DNA from: a virus
Reading direction: 5' to 3' (one strand)
IMG/VR virus record: IMGVR_UViG_3300045743_000086
Coordinates: 1-32,561 of that record
Length of the DNA: 32,561 bases
Shown: positions 6,817 through 13,554 of the stretch, one piece after another
How positions within the stretch are numbered: the stretch's first letter is position 1
Layout: every line of letters starts with the position of its first letter
Notes under the pieces: model-generated
Database searches by the model: none
The model's input: the letters and a program-made list of their open reading frames with translations, nothing else
Told to the model about the DNA's origin: nothing
Translations under genes and position numbers: made by a program

Positions 6817-7104
6817 ATGTCAAAAGTAGTAAGTATTGAAACAGTTTTTGGTACATTGGATGCAGATCATCTTGATACTTTGAGAAATGGTATTAAAGAA
6901 ATGTCTGTAGTATTATCTAAGATGGATGGATTAAAAGCAGAATTAAAAGATGTTGTTGATAATATTGTGGATGAAACTAAAATCCCTAAGAAAATTGTAA
7001 ATCGTATTGGTAAAGTATATCATAAGAATACTTATGCTACTGTTGTGGTTGAAGATTCAGAATTTCAAACATTATATTCAACTGTATTAGAAGTGGCTGA
7101 ATAA
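6817..7104 (+). CDS. dsbA: DsbA-like double-stranded DNA-binding protein
   Basis: This 95-residue protein has the size and layout of T4 DsbA (89 residues): an acidic N-terminus, DHLDTLRNGIKEMSVVLSKMDGLKAELKD, then DETKIPKKIVNRIGKVYHKN, then EFQTLYSTVLE. In T4 the matching parts are EDLAKFIKEASDHKLKISGYNELIKD, GVDGKMFNRLLALYHKD and VVELYDTVF. T4 DsbA binds double-stranded DNA near late promoters and affects late transcription. The similarity is judged by eye over a short, helical protein, so the assignment is tentative. A GAGG site 9-10 bases before the ATG supports the start. It follows the Gly tRNA closely and may be read from the same transcript. Confidence 0.55.
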   Translation: MSKVVSIETVFGTLDADHLDTLRNGIKEMSVVLSKMDGLKAELKDVVDNIVDETKIPKKIVNRIGKVYHKNTYATVVVEDSEFQTLYSTVLEVAE

Positions 7105-7177
7105 TTATGATAGTATATTAGAACTAGTATTAAATATTTCTCACCAACTTTTCAATGAAATAAATAAGGAATTAAAT

Positions 7178-7486
7178 ATGAATGATGAAGAATTAGAACA
7201 ACAAATCCAAGATAAAGATTTAAATGCTCCTAGAGTTACTTTAGATATTATTAATAATCTTATTGTTGGTGCAACTTATACAAAACTTCCTAGTGGTAGA
7301 ACTCTTATTTGTGAACTAACTTTAGTTAACGGATATACAGTTCGTGGTGAATCATCTTGTGTTAGTATTGAAAACTTTGATCAAGAAATTGGTGAACGTA
7401 TTTCATTTGATGATGCTAGAGATAAAATCTGGCAACTAGAAGGTTATCTGTTAAAAGAAACTTTATACAGAGAGTCTTTGAGATAA
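7178..7486 (+). CDS. Phage gp49/gp66-family protein of unknown function
   Basis: This 102-residue protein carries the signature of the Gp49-like family (Pfam Phage_gp49_66) common in phages: YTKLPSGRTLICELTLVNGYTV, GESSCVSIENFDQEIG, then FDDARDKIWQLEGYLL near the C-terminus. The family is small and soluble and has no established activity. The N-terminus is acidic (MNDEELEQQIQD). An AAGGAA Shine-Dalgarno lies ten bases before the ATG. A structured intergenic region with inverted repeats follows before the clamp-loader gene. Confidence 0.75.
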   Translation: MNDEELEQQIQDKDLNAPRVTLDIINNLIVGATYTKLPSGRTLICELTLVNGYTVRGESSCVSIENFDQEIGERISFDDARDKIWQLEGYLLKETLYRESLR

Positions 7487-7493
7487 AAGGTTT

Positions 7494-7574
7494 TGTTAGT
7501 ATAACACTAGTCGGACTTAGAACCGTGTAATGAGATATCTATTGCTTTAAAATGCCTCCTATGTTATACTAACA
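7494..7574 (+). repeat. 13-bp inverted repeat enclosing an 55-nt loop in a leader region
   Basis: TGTTAGTATAACA (7494-7506) is the exact reverse complement of TGTTATACTAACA (7562-7574). Each arm is also nearly self-complementary (TGTTA/TAACA around three bases), so each could be a small operator or a hairpin. Smaller pairings are possible inside. As RNA it would form an 81-nt stem-loop just before the gp44-type gene; as DNA the right arm contains a possible -10 element. Confidence 0.65.
7542..7571 (+). promoter_or_regulatory. Possible promoter before the clamp-loader gene
   Basis: TTGCTT at 7542-7547, an 18-base spacer and TATACT at 7566-7571, inside the right arm of the inverted repeat. The -35 is imperfect; the -10 and the position 33 bases before the gp44-type ATG are favourable. 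Confidence 0.4.
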
Positions 7575-7603
7575 TTCTATTTACCATTGAGATTTAATAT
7601 ATT

Positions 7604-8542
7604 ATGAAAAAAGAGCATTTCCTATTTACTGAAAAATATAGACCCTCAACTGTACAAGATTGCATTGTATCGCCACATATTAAAGAAGCTTTCCAAGAAT
7701 ATGTTAATAGAAAAGAAATTCCAAATTTATTATTAGCTGGGAATCCTGGGTGTGGAAAAACAGGTATTGCTGTTGCTGCATGTAAAGAAATTGGATTAGA
7801 TTATCTATTTATTAATTCATCAACAGATAATGGTATTGATATATTAAGAAACCAAATAACAAACTATGCAACATCTGTTTCGTTATCGGGTGGTAGAAAA
7901 GTTATTATTATGGATGAATTTGATGGTTCTAGTCCTAATATGCAAGCAGGATTGAAAAGTTGTATAGAATCATTTTCTAACAATTGTACGTTTATTTTTA
8001 CGTGTAATCATAAAAATAAAATCATTGAACCAATTCATTCTAGATGTGCTATTTTTGATTTTTCTGTTTCTAATAAGAAGGAAAAACAAAAATTAATGGG
8101 ACTTTTCTTCAAACGAGTATGTTGGATTCTAGAACAAGAAAATGTTGAATATAATAAAGAGGTAGTATCGCAAGTAGTTATTAAATATTTCCCAGACAAT
8201 AGAAGGGTATTAAATGAATTGCAAAGATATGCCACATCAGGTAAAATTGATGCTGGTTTGTTATCAGAATCTTCATCTGGAAATCTTGATGATTTAGTTG
8301 GATTTATTAAAGAAAAAAGTATTAAAGATATTAGGATTTGGTTAACATCTGAAAATATTGATCCATCTACATTCTATAGAGCAATTTACAATAAAATGTA
8401 TGATCTATTGAATCCTAATTATGTTCCTGAGTTTATAGTTATTATTGGTCGATATCAATATCAAAACGCTTTTGTGGCTGATTCTGAGTTAAATACATTA
8501 GCATTTCTTACTGAAGTATTGTGTAATGCGGAGTTCAAATAA
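7604..8542 (+). CDS. 44: Clamp-loader large subunit, AAA+ ATPase (T4 gp44-like)
   Basis: This 312-residue protein matches T4 gp44 in length (319) and motifs. They are the N-terminal FTEKYRPSTVQDCI, Walker A GNPGCGKT (46-53), Walker B VIIMDEFD (100-107), the sensor-1 region FTCN (132-135) and the arginine finger in HSRC (Arg147). A helical C-terminal collar follows. With gp62 it forms a 4:1 complex that opens the gp45 ring and closes it on primer-template DNA using ATP. The stop overlaps the start of the tiny membrane protein (TAATG), giving tight translational coupling. Confidence 0.95.
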   Translation: MKKEHFLFTEKYRPSTVQDCIVSPHIKEAFQEYVNRKEIPNLLLAGNPGCGKTGIAVAACKEIGLDYLFINSSTDNGIDILRNQITNYATSVSLSGGRKVIIMDEFDGSSPNMQAGLKSCIESFSNNCTFIFTCNHKNKIIEPIHSRCAIFDFSVSNKKEKQKLMGLFFKRVCWILEQENVEYNKEVVSQVVIKYFPDNRRVLNELQRYATSGKIDAGLLSESSSGNLDDLVGFIKEKSIKDIRIWLTSENIDPSTFYRAIYNKMYDLLNPNYVPEFIVIIGRYQYQNAFVADSELNTLAFLTEVLCNAEFK

Positions 8543-8703
8543 TGTTTGCACTAGCAGGATTGTGGTTTGCTTTTATCTCTACTTTTGGTATAGCTATTAA
8601 AACTAAATGCGAAGGTGTTGATAGATTATCGTTAGGTATTAATTTTGTAGTATTTTCTATTAATAGTTTATTTTTATATAGTGATTTATATGGAATTATT
8701 TAA
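8542..8703 (+). CDS. Tiny hydrophobic protein between clamp-loader subunit genes, 53 residues
   Basis: ATG 8542 shares a base with the stop of the gp44-type gene; the frame runs to TAA 8701-8703. The product has two hydrophobic segments (about residues 2-20, FALAGLWFAFISTFGIAI, and 33-47, INFVVFSINSLFLY) separated by a short charged loop TKCEGVDR, so it could be a two-pass membrane protein. Its end overlaps the start of the gp62-type gene, and it bridges an otherwise 147-base gap. No family is recognised. It may also help couple translation from gp44 to gp62. Confidence 0.6.
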   Translation: MFALAGLWFAFISTFGIAIKTKCEGVDRLSLGINFVVFSINSLFLYSDLYGII

Positions 8704-9073
8704 GGAACTACTACCATCCTTATTACAGACTAAAAATTATCTGATAGATGATGATAATGAAAAGGAATATACACCTTATGTTGTTAACAGATCATTATCG
8801 AACCACGTAGATTGTTTAATGTATGCTAATGAAATGAATAACTATCCACATTTGGATAAGAAATTGCAATATGATTATTATTATCATTCATTGCCAGCTA
8901 AAAAAAGACCATATCAAAAATGGTTAAAATATACCGAGGCTTCTGATTTATCAGTTATTAAAGAATATTTTGGATTCTCTTTAGATAAAGCAAAAGAAGC
9001 TTTAAAAATTCTAACTCAAGATCAAGTATTAGAAATTAAAGAATTATGTAATAAAGGCGGACAAGGTAAGTAA
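8690..9073 (+). CDS. 62: Clamp-loader small subunit (T4 gp62-like)
   Basis: This 127-residue protein resembles the short gp62 form of marine T4-like phages rather than the 187-residue T4 protein. Features include MELFKELLPSLLQTK at the start, EYTPYVVNRSLSNHVDCLMYANEMNNYPHLD, QYDYYYHSLPAKKRPYQKWLKY and a final helical ALKILTQDQVLEIKEL. The subunit has no ATPase motifs; it completes the gp44/gp62 loader. ATG 8690 fits the family start; a GTG at 8681 in frame would add three residues. No good Shine-Dalgarno is seen for either, which suggests coupling to the overlapping tiny gene upstream. Confidence 0.85.
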   Translation: MELFKELLPSLLQTKNYLIDDDNEKEYTPYVVNRSLSNHVDCLMYANEMNNYPHLDKKLQYDYYYHSLPAKKRPYQKWLKYTEASDLSVIKEYFGFSLDKAKEALKILTQDQVLEIKELCNKGGQGK

Positions 9074-9082
9074 TTATTACTA

Positions 9083-9090
9083 TATAAATA
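9083..9090 (+). promoter_or_regulatory. T4-type late promoter octamer TATAAATA before regA
   Basis: An exact TATAAATA lies in the 54-base gap between gp62 and regA. A 9-bp hairpin, TATATTAAA (9089-9097) with TTTAATATA (9104-9112), begins at its end. A late transcript starting about six bases downstream would lack much of the 5' arm. Confidence 0.5.
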
Positions 9091-9127
9091 TATTAAAGTA
9101 GTTTTTAATATAATATATGGATGATTT

Positions 9128-9532
9128 ATGAATGATGATATTTTTAATGGGTATGGTGTAGAAATTAATATTGAGGAAAATAATTTCTTAAAAATTAAAG
9201 AAACTTTAACTAGAATTGGTGTGTTATCTAAAAAAGATAAAACTTTATATCAGAGTGTACATTTGCTACATAAGCAAGGTAGGTATGTTATTATACACTT
9301 TAAAGAATTGTTTGCTTTAGATAATAAAGATAGTGATATATCAGAGAATGATATAGGACGAAGAAATACAATTGCTAAATTATTAGAGGATTGGGGTTTA
9401 TTGCAGATAATGTATATAGAAGAATGTGAAAATCTATTTGTTCCAATTTCAGATTTAAAGATTATCCCGTATAAAGAAAAATCTCAATATAAGCTAGTTT
9501 CTAAATACAATATAGGTAAATTTAAATTATAA
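9128..9532 (+). CDS. regA: Translational repressor RegA
   Basis: This 134-residue protein is clearly RegA: LKIKETLTRIGVLSKKDKTLYQSVHLLHKQGRYVIIHFKELF matches T4 LKVKETLTRMGIANNKDKVLYQSCHILQKKGLYYIVHFKEML, and RRNTIAKLLEDWGLL and YKLVSKYNIGK also match. RegA binds AU-rich sequence over the start codons of many early mRNAs, including its own, and blocks initiation. The extension before the T4 start (MNDDIFNGYGVEINIEE) is a few residues longer. Its place after gp44 and gp62 is as in T4. A late-promoter octamer upstream is unexpected for an early gene. Confidence 0.95.
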   Translation: MNDDIFNGYGVEINIEENNFLKIKETLTRIGVLSKKDKTLYQSVHLLHKQGRYVIIHFKELFALDNKDSDISENDIGRRNTIAKLLEDWGLLQIMYIEECENLFVPISDLKIIPYKEKSQYKLVSKYNIGKFKL

Positions 9533-9545
9533 AATGAGGTAATAT

Positions 9546-10334
9546 ATGTGTGATTTTGAATTAAACAATCAGATCAAGGGGTTGCAGTCTAGATTGACAC
9601 AAGCAGAGACAGACATCAATGCGACATATGCTGGAATTTCTCAATTGGTCTTGGCATTAGCAGCAAATCCATTAACTGCTGCTTCTGTAGCACCATCAGC
9701 TGTTTTGTACAACCTTCAACCTTTTGGAATGCAGTTAGTTAGGCAGCTATTGCAGAGTTTGATACCTACAGAATTGCAAAATACAATGAAGATGCTTACA
9801 ATGATATCTGCTGCCAGTATTGATGCTGCTGCTGCTGATATAGTAGATACAGCAGCAGCAATGGCTGTTGGTGCTGTTAATAATGGTATTGATGCAGTTA
9901 ATGCTGCTGCAATGGATACAATTTTTGCAACAACATCTGCTATTGCGTCATTGGATACTACATTTGCAGCAAATATACATGCATTAACTACACCAGTAAC
10001 ACAATTAAATTATAGAAGTGTAGCACAAACTTCTTTTGATAATGCGTATACTGCTTGGTATAATGCAACACAAGCTTTAGTTGGAACTTATACTCAACCA
10101 CAATTGGATGCATTAAATCTTGCCAGATTAAAAGCTCAACGTGCTTTAGCTATGATTGATGCTGGTATAGGTGCTGCATTTTTAGGTGCAGATGGATCAT
10201 TATCTGGTGTTTATGGTACAGTAGATCAAATTAATAGTGCTTTACATGAAGTCAATGGTGTTTTGGGGTTTTTAACTACTCAAAACGATATTACTAGTTG
10301 TAAATCCTTATCAGTGCAAATTGGTGCTAGATAA
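9546..10334 (+). CDS. Ala-rich helical protein, possibly structural
   Basis: This 262-residue protein is dominated by Ala, Ile, Asn and Thr, with long predicted helices (ANPLTAASVAPSA, ASIDAAAADIVDTAAAMA, GAVNNGIDAVNAAAMDT) and almost no charged residues in the middle. The N-terminus (NNQIKGLQSRLTQAETDINA) looks like a coiled coil. It contains one early Cys and one late Cys. Composition suggests a fibrous or virion-associated protein, but no family is recognised. Its first part is visibly richer in G+C than neighbours (25 of 60 bases at 9601-9660) and uses CAG codons, a sign of a different origin. A good GAGG Shine-Dalgarno precedes the ATG, and a terminator-like hairpin follows. Confidence 0.75.
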   Translation: MCDFELNNQIKGLQSRLTQAETDINATYAGISQLVLALAANPLTAASVAPSAVLYNLQPFGMQLVRQLLQSLIPTELQNTMKMLTMISAASIDAAAADIVDTAAAMAVGAVNNGIDAVNAAAMDTIFATTSAIASLDTTFAANIHALTTPVTQLNYRSVAQTSFDNAYTAWYNATQALVGTYTQPQLDALNLARLKAQRALAMIDAGIGAAFLGADGSLSGVYGTVDQINSALHEVNGVLGFLTTQNDITSCKSLSVQIGAR

Positions 10335-10362
10335 ATATATTTATAGGAAATATTCTATAAAC

Positions 10363-10394
10363 CTAAATCTGCTTCGGGGATTTAGTAATTTTTA
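10363..10394 (+). terminator. UUCG-tetraloop terminator hairpin
   Basis: CTAAATC (10363-10369) pairs with GATTTAG (10379-10385), capped by a C(TTCG)G tetraloop, and is followed by TAATTTTT. It would end or attenuate transcripts after the Ala-rich gene. Confidence 0.7.
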
Positions 10395-10423
10395 AATTTC
10401 GCTTAACTAAAAGGAAATATCAA

Positions 10424-10867
10424 ATGACTACAGATGAATATAATATTCAACAAGAAAAAACATATTGGAAACATTATAATCAAGGATCTAGAATTATAGG
10501 TTTTGATGAATTATTTAAAACTCTTTCTGAGTTAGAAAAGCCTACTACTGGCTTTCCAGCATATAACATAATAAAACTTTCTGATACTAAATTTAAAATA
10601 GTATTAGCTGTTGCTGGATTCTCAAAAAATGATATTAGAGTAACCTTACATAATGGTAGTTTAAGTGTAGAGGGTAGTATTGATCAAAACAAACCTGTAT
10701 TGAATTTTATTTATAAAGGTATAGCAGAAAGGAATTTTAAACGAGATTTTACGGTTGCTGATACTGTTGAAGTTTCTAAAGTTTTCTTAGAAGATGGTCT
10801 TTTGACTGTTATTCTAGATAATATTATTCCAGAATCTACAAAGATTAAAACGTTTGAAATAGAATAA
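10424..10867 (+). CDS. hsp20: Small heat-shock protein Hsp20 (alpha-crystallin domain)
   Basis: This 147-residue protein has a central alpha-crystallin domain: YNIIKLSDTKFKIVLAVAGFSKNDIRVTLHNGSLSVEG, then FIYKGIAERNFKRDFTV, VSKVFLEDGLLTVIL with the conserved A/G-x-L-like GLLTVIL, and a short tail. Small heat-shock proteins are ATP-independent holdases that keep unfolding proteins soluble for DnaK/DnaJ. Hsp20 genes are known in many T4-like cyanophages. The window also has DnaJ-type genes at its start, so the phage carries several chaperone parts. An AAGGAAA Shine-Dalgarno lies before the ATG; a terminator follows. Confidence 0.9.
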   Translation: MTTDEYNIQQEKTYWKHYNQGSRIIGFDELFKTLSELEKPTTGFPAYNIIKLSDTKFKIVLAVAGFSKNDIRVTLHNGSLSVEGSIDQNKPVLNFIYKGIAERNFKRDFTVADTVEVSKVFLEDGLLTVILDNIIPESTKIKTFEIE

Positions 10868-10870
10868 AAT

Positions 10871-10895
10871 ATAAAACTACGTCTTTTAGTTTTAT
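10871..10895 (+). other. Hairpin after hsp20 without a T-run
   Basis: ATAAAACTA (10871-10879) and TAGTTTTAT (10887-10895) form a 9-bp stem with a 7-nt loop right behind the hsp20 stop. Without a T-run it is more likely an mRNA 3'-end stabiliser or processing site than a terminator. Confidence 0.5.
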
Positions 10896-10930
10896 ATAAT
10901 AAGGAATTCATATATTCCACTACACACACT

Positions 10931-10958
10931 AAATACCTCTTAATTGAGGTATTTTTTT
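10931..10958 (+). terminator. Rho-independent terminator
   Basis: AAATACCTC (10931-10939) and GAGGTATTT (10946-10954) form a 9-bp stem with loop TTAATT, running into seven or more T residues to 10958. It lies directly before a consensus promoter, so it marks a transcription-unit boundary. Confidence 0.9.
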
Positions 10959-10960
10959 GC

Positions 10961-10988
10961 TTGACATATAATAAATACATGTTATAAT
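10961..10988 (+). promoter_or_regulatory. Consensus sigma70-type promoter
   Basis: Perfect TTGACA at 10961-10966, a 16-base spacer and perfect TATAAT at 10983-10988. It starts three bases after a terminator and drives the gene at 11019 and dCMP deaminase. Confidence 0.88.
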
Positions 10989-11018
10989 ATATTTTTATTA
11001 CTTTATTAAGGTATTGTT

Positions 11019-11288
11019 ATGTCATATTCTAGATGGTCAAATTCCTCTTGGTATAGCTTTTGGAATTCTTCTTCAGATGAAGAAGATATTGATGGACAAA
11101 TTCTCAGTTTATGGTTAGGTGGAGATCAAAATTTAGATTTTTCTTATTCTGAACTTTTAGATTTTACTGAGGATACTATGAAATTTCATTATCCTGGGAT
11201 TTCTGATGCTGATATTATAGAGGGGTTAGGGTTGATTCGGACTTTTATTGAAGATGTTAATGAAGATTTTTATAGAGACAAAAAATGA
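11019..11288 (+). CDS. Hypothetical acidic protein with Ser/Trp-rich N-terminus
   Basis: This 89-residue protein starts MSYSRWSNSSWYSFWNSSS, a Trp/Tyr/Ser-rich segment. It is followed by a very acidic body (DEEDIDGQ, FTEDTMKF, IEDVNEDFYRDKK). No domain, membrane segment or enzyme motif is recognised. It is the first gene behind a consensus promoter and overlaps the start of the dCMP deaminase gene by four bases (ATGA), so it is co-translated with it. The AAGG at 11007-11010 is the likely ribosome-binding site. No function is assigned. Confidence 0.75.
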   Translation: MSYSRWSNSSWYSFWNSSSDEEDIDGQILSLWLGGDQNLDFSYSELLDFTEDTMKFHYPGISDADIIEGLGLIRTFIEDVNEDFYRDKK

Positions 11289-11782
11289 AAGAAAAATATA
11301 TAAAATATTTTATGGATGTGGCTGAGTTAACTGCAAATCTATCTAATGCAGTTAAATTAAAAGTGGGAACTGTGATTGTAAAAGATGATCGTATTATTAG
11401 TTGTGGATACAATTCTACTCCAGCTGGATGGGATAATTCTTGTGAAGAAGAAGTTGATATCACTAATACTGAGTTTAGAACTTTGTCTGGTATAGAACAA
11501 TCGGAATATCGTTTTGTATCTAATATGATAGAAGAATGTTGGCAAAAACTAAAAACTCATGATCATGTAATACATTCAGAAGCAAATGCCTTGTCTAGAT
11601 TAGCAAAATCAACTGAAAGTGGTGTCGATTCGATATTATTCTCTACAGTACTTCCTTGTATTAATTGTGCAAAAAGTATTTATAGTTCTGGAATAGTTTT
11701 GGTTTATTATAAATATGAATATAAAAATACTGATGGTATGGAATTTTTACTTAAATGTGGAATACCTTGTATTAAGATTTAA
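11285..11782 (+). CDS. cd: Deoxycytidylate (dCMP) deaminase
   Basis: This 165-residue protein has the zinc-dependent cytidine deaminase core: VGTVIVKDDRIISCGYNSTPAGWDN, the zinc His and catalytic Glu in HSEANAL (His97, Glu99), and the second zinc motif PCINC (Cys125, Cys128). It converts dCMP to dUMP, feeding dTMP synthesis, and suits an AT-rich phage. It is shorter than T4 CD (193 residues). A Cys53 in DNSCEE matches the region of the extra zinc or allosteric site in related enzymes, though a full second site is not obvious. It overlaps the upstream gene and shares its promoter. Confidence 0.92.
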   Translation: MKEKYIKYFMDVAELTANLSNAVKLKVGTVIVKDDRIISCGYNSTPAGWDNSCEEEVDITNTEFRTLSGIEQSEYRFVSNMIEECWQKLKTHDHVIHSEANALSRLAKSTESGVDSILFSTVLPCINCAKSIYSSGIVLVYYKYEYKNTDGMEFLLKCGIPCIKI

Positions 11783-11905
11783 GTATATATGTATGAAATA
11801 GATTTTCTATATCCAATAAAGTTGATGCTATTATTTCAGTATTAGATTTTTTATCATATAATTTTTAAGTAAATAGTATCTATATAATATTATATATAAA
11901 ACATA

Positions 11906-11934
11906 TTGACATTATTTTATATTTGTGGTATATT
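11906..11934 (+). promoter_or_regulatory. Sigma70-type promoter
   Basis: TTGACA at 11906-11911, a 17-base spacer and TATATT at 11929-11934. It lies in the 190-base gap after dCMP deaminase, about 39 bases before the ATG at 11973. The rest of the gap is AT-rich with no supported gene. Confidence 0.75.
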
Positions 11935-11972
11935 GATTTTTTAATTAAATGTGGAATAGAGGTAATAAAAGT

Positions 11973-12413
11973 ATGAAGAAATATATTAGTAATAGAATTC
12001 AAGATTTAAAGTTTTTTTGGCAATATTTAACCTTTGAATATACTAAAGTAAGTTATGAAAATAGTAGTCAATTAGAAAAGTTATTATATCTAAATTTCTC
12101 TAAGTTTGAATATCTGGTTGATACCTATTACCCATTAACAAATGTACTTGAAACAGAAAATTTATATTCTTGGTGGAAAGCTAGAGATTCTAGAGAAGAA
12201 CCTTTTGAAAAATATAATGATTTTATTGCAACATTGAGTAGTGATACATCATCTAAATTTTATTTTTCAGAAATCTGGAAACTTGAAAATACTAATATTT
12301 ATGATGAAGTTAAATTACAATTAAAGAGAGCTAGAGAATTAGAATCTAAGTATTTCTTTGAAGATAAAGAAATGTTACATCGGGTTATTGATTTAATGAT
12401 TAGTTATGATTAA
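11973..12413 (+). CDS. Hypothetical protein upstream of DNA methyltransferase
   Basis: This 146-residue protein starts MKKYISNRIQDLKFFWQYL. ATG 11973 is chosen because AGAGG at 11958-11962 is correctly spaced for it; an in-frame ATG at 11949 would lie too close to the predicted transcription start. The protein looks all-helical and rich in aromatic and charged residues (YSWWKARDSREEPFEKY, LQLKRARELESKYFF). No domain, signal or membrane segment is recognised. It overlaps the cytosine methyltransferase gene by eight bases and has its own promoter, so it heads the methyltransferase operon. Confidence 0.7.
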   Translation: MKKYISNRIQDLKFFWQYLTFEYTKVSYENSSQLEKLLYLNFSKFEYLVDTYYPLTNVLETENLYSWWKARDSREEPFEKYNDFIATLSSDTSSKFYFSEIWKLENTNIYDEVKLQLKRARELESKYFFEDKEMLHRVIDLMISYD

Positions 12414-13554
12414 GTATTTAAGTTTATTTTCTGGTATAGAAGCTGCTACTGTTGCATGGGAACCTCTTGGTTGGGAATGTAAAGCAGTAGCAGAAATCTT
12501 ACCATACCAATCTTCTGTAATTAAAAAACATTATCCTAATCTTAAAAATTTAGGTGATGTTACAAAAATTAATGATAATGATATAAAAGCATTAGGTGAA
12601 TTGGATGTAGTAATATTCGGAAGTCCTTGTCAAGATTTATCAGTAGCTGGAAAACAACAAGGATTAAATACAATTAAAGATGATACTAATCATTCTTCTA
12701 TTTTATTTTTTGAAGGTATGAGAGTATTTAGATTAGCACAAAAATATTGTGGTGCTAGATATCTAGTATGGGAAAACGTTCCTGGTGCGTTAAGTAGTAA
12801 TAATGGAGAAGATTTTGGAAAAATTCTTAATACAATGGTTGGGGTCGAATTCAATTCAAATCGACTTGTTTGGAGAAATGAGGGTGTCTGTTTCGGACGA
12901 GATTCAATGCTTGAATGGTCGGTGTTGGACGCTCAATGGTTCGGAATGGCGCAACGGCGCAGACGTTTGTTTGTTATCCTCGATACTAGAGACTGGACGA
13001 ATAGAAAGCCGATATTACTTGAGTCCAAAAGCTTGCGTGGGGATTTTGCTCCGAGCAGAGAAACGCAAAAGATCATTACCCAAGAAATTGATGGCAGCAT
13101 TGATAGCACAATCGACAGCGATTTAACTACATTTTGTTATGATATGCAAGCTATGGGTATATATGGAGATAAGAATGTTGCATCTACTTTAAAAGGTAGG
13201 GATTATAAAGATGCAACTGATCTTATAGTTGAGAAATCTTATACTTGTGCTATAGCATCTAATATTATTGGTAGGAATCCAGAAACTAGATCTGGAGGAA
13301 ATAGTACTGGATATAATGAAGACGTTATGTATACTTTAACTGGTGCAGATCATCATGCTGTTGTACATTCTGATCTAAAACATCATGTTAGAAGACTTAC
13401 CCCAATAGAATGTGAAAGGTTACAGGGATTTCCTGATAATTGGACTTTAATTGATGATAAAACTACTTTTAGTAAGCGTATTAACGCATTAGGTAGGTCT
13501 ATGGCTGTTCCTGTTATAAAATGGATAGGTATGCAAATTGAAAAAAATATCTGA
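12406..13554 (+). CDS. dcm: DNA (cytosine-5)-methyltransferase
   Basis: This 382-residue protein has the C5-methyltransferase motifs in order: I YLSLFSGIEAA (4-14), IV GSPCQDLS with catalytic Cys75, VI VWENVPG (121-127), VIII AQRRRRLFVI (182-191), IX RLTPIECERLQGFPDNW and X ALGRSMAVPVIKWI. It transfers methyl from SAM to C5 of cytosine, with a target recognition domain at about 200-325. In phages it usually protects DNA from host restriction. A segment, 12841-13080, is much richer in G+C (112 of 240 bases) than flanks (19 of 60 at 12781-12840, 21 of 60 at 13141-13200). It covers motif VIII and the start of the recognition domain and looks like an imported patch. The gene overlaps its neighbours on both sides. 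Confidence 0.92.
   Translation: MIKYLSLFSGIEAATVAWEPLGWECKAVAEILPYQSSVIKKHYPNLKNLGDVTKINDNDIKALGELDVVIFGSPCQDLSVAGKQQGLNTIKDDTNHSSILFFEGMRVFRLAQKYCGARYLVWENVPGALSSNNGEDFGKILNTMVGVEFNSNRLVWRNEGVCFGRDSMLEWSVLDAQWFGMAQRRRRLFVILDTRDWTNRKPILLESKSLRGDFAPSRETQKIITQEIDGSIDSTIDSDLTTFCYDMQAMGIYGDKNVASTLKGRDYKDATDLIVEKSYTCAIASNIIGRNPETRSGGNSTGYNEDVMYTLTGADHHAVVHSDLKHHVRRLTPIECERLQGFPDNWTLIDDKTTFSKRINALGRSMAVPVIKWIGMQIEKNI

Noticed and set aside
7494-7574. A tRNA in the gp44 leader
   Set aside because: A 7-bp acceptor-like stem and length fit, but the D loop is too long and no T stem-loop or anticodon stem can be drawn.
11789-11842. Very short frame (about 18 codons) after dCMP deaminase
   Set aside because: No ribosome-binding site, no conserved features, and it precedes the promoter at 11906.
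12803-13126. Second open frame inside the cytosine methyltransferase gene
   Set aside because: It exists because the GC-rich patch has few stop codons. It has no ribosome-binding site and no recognisable product.
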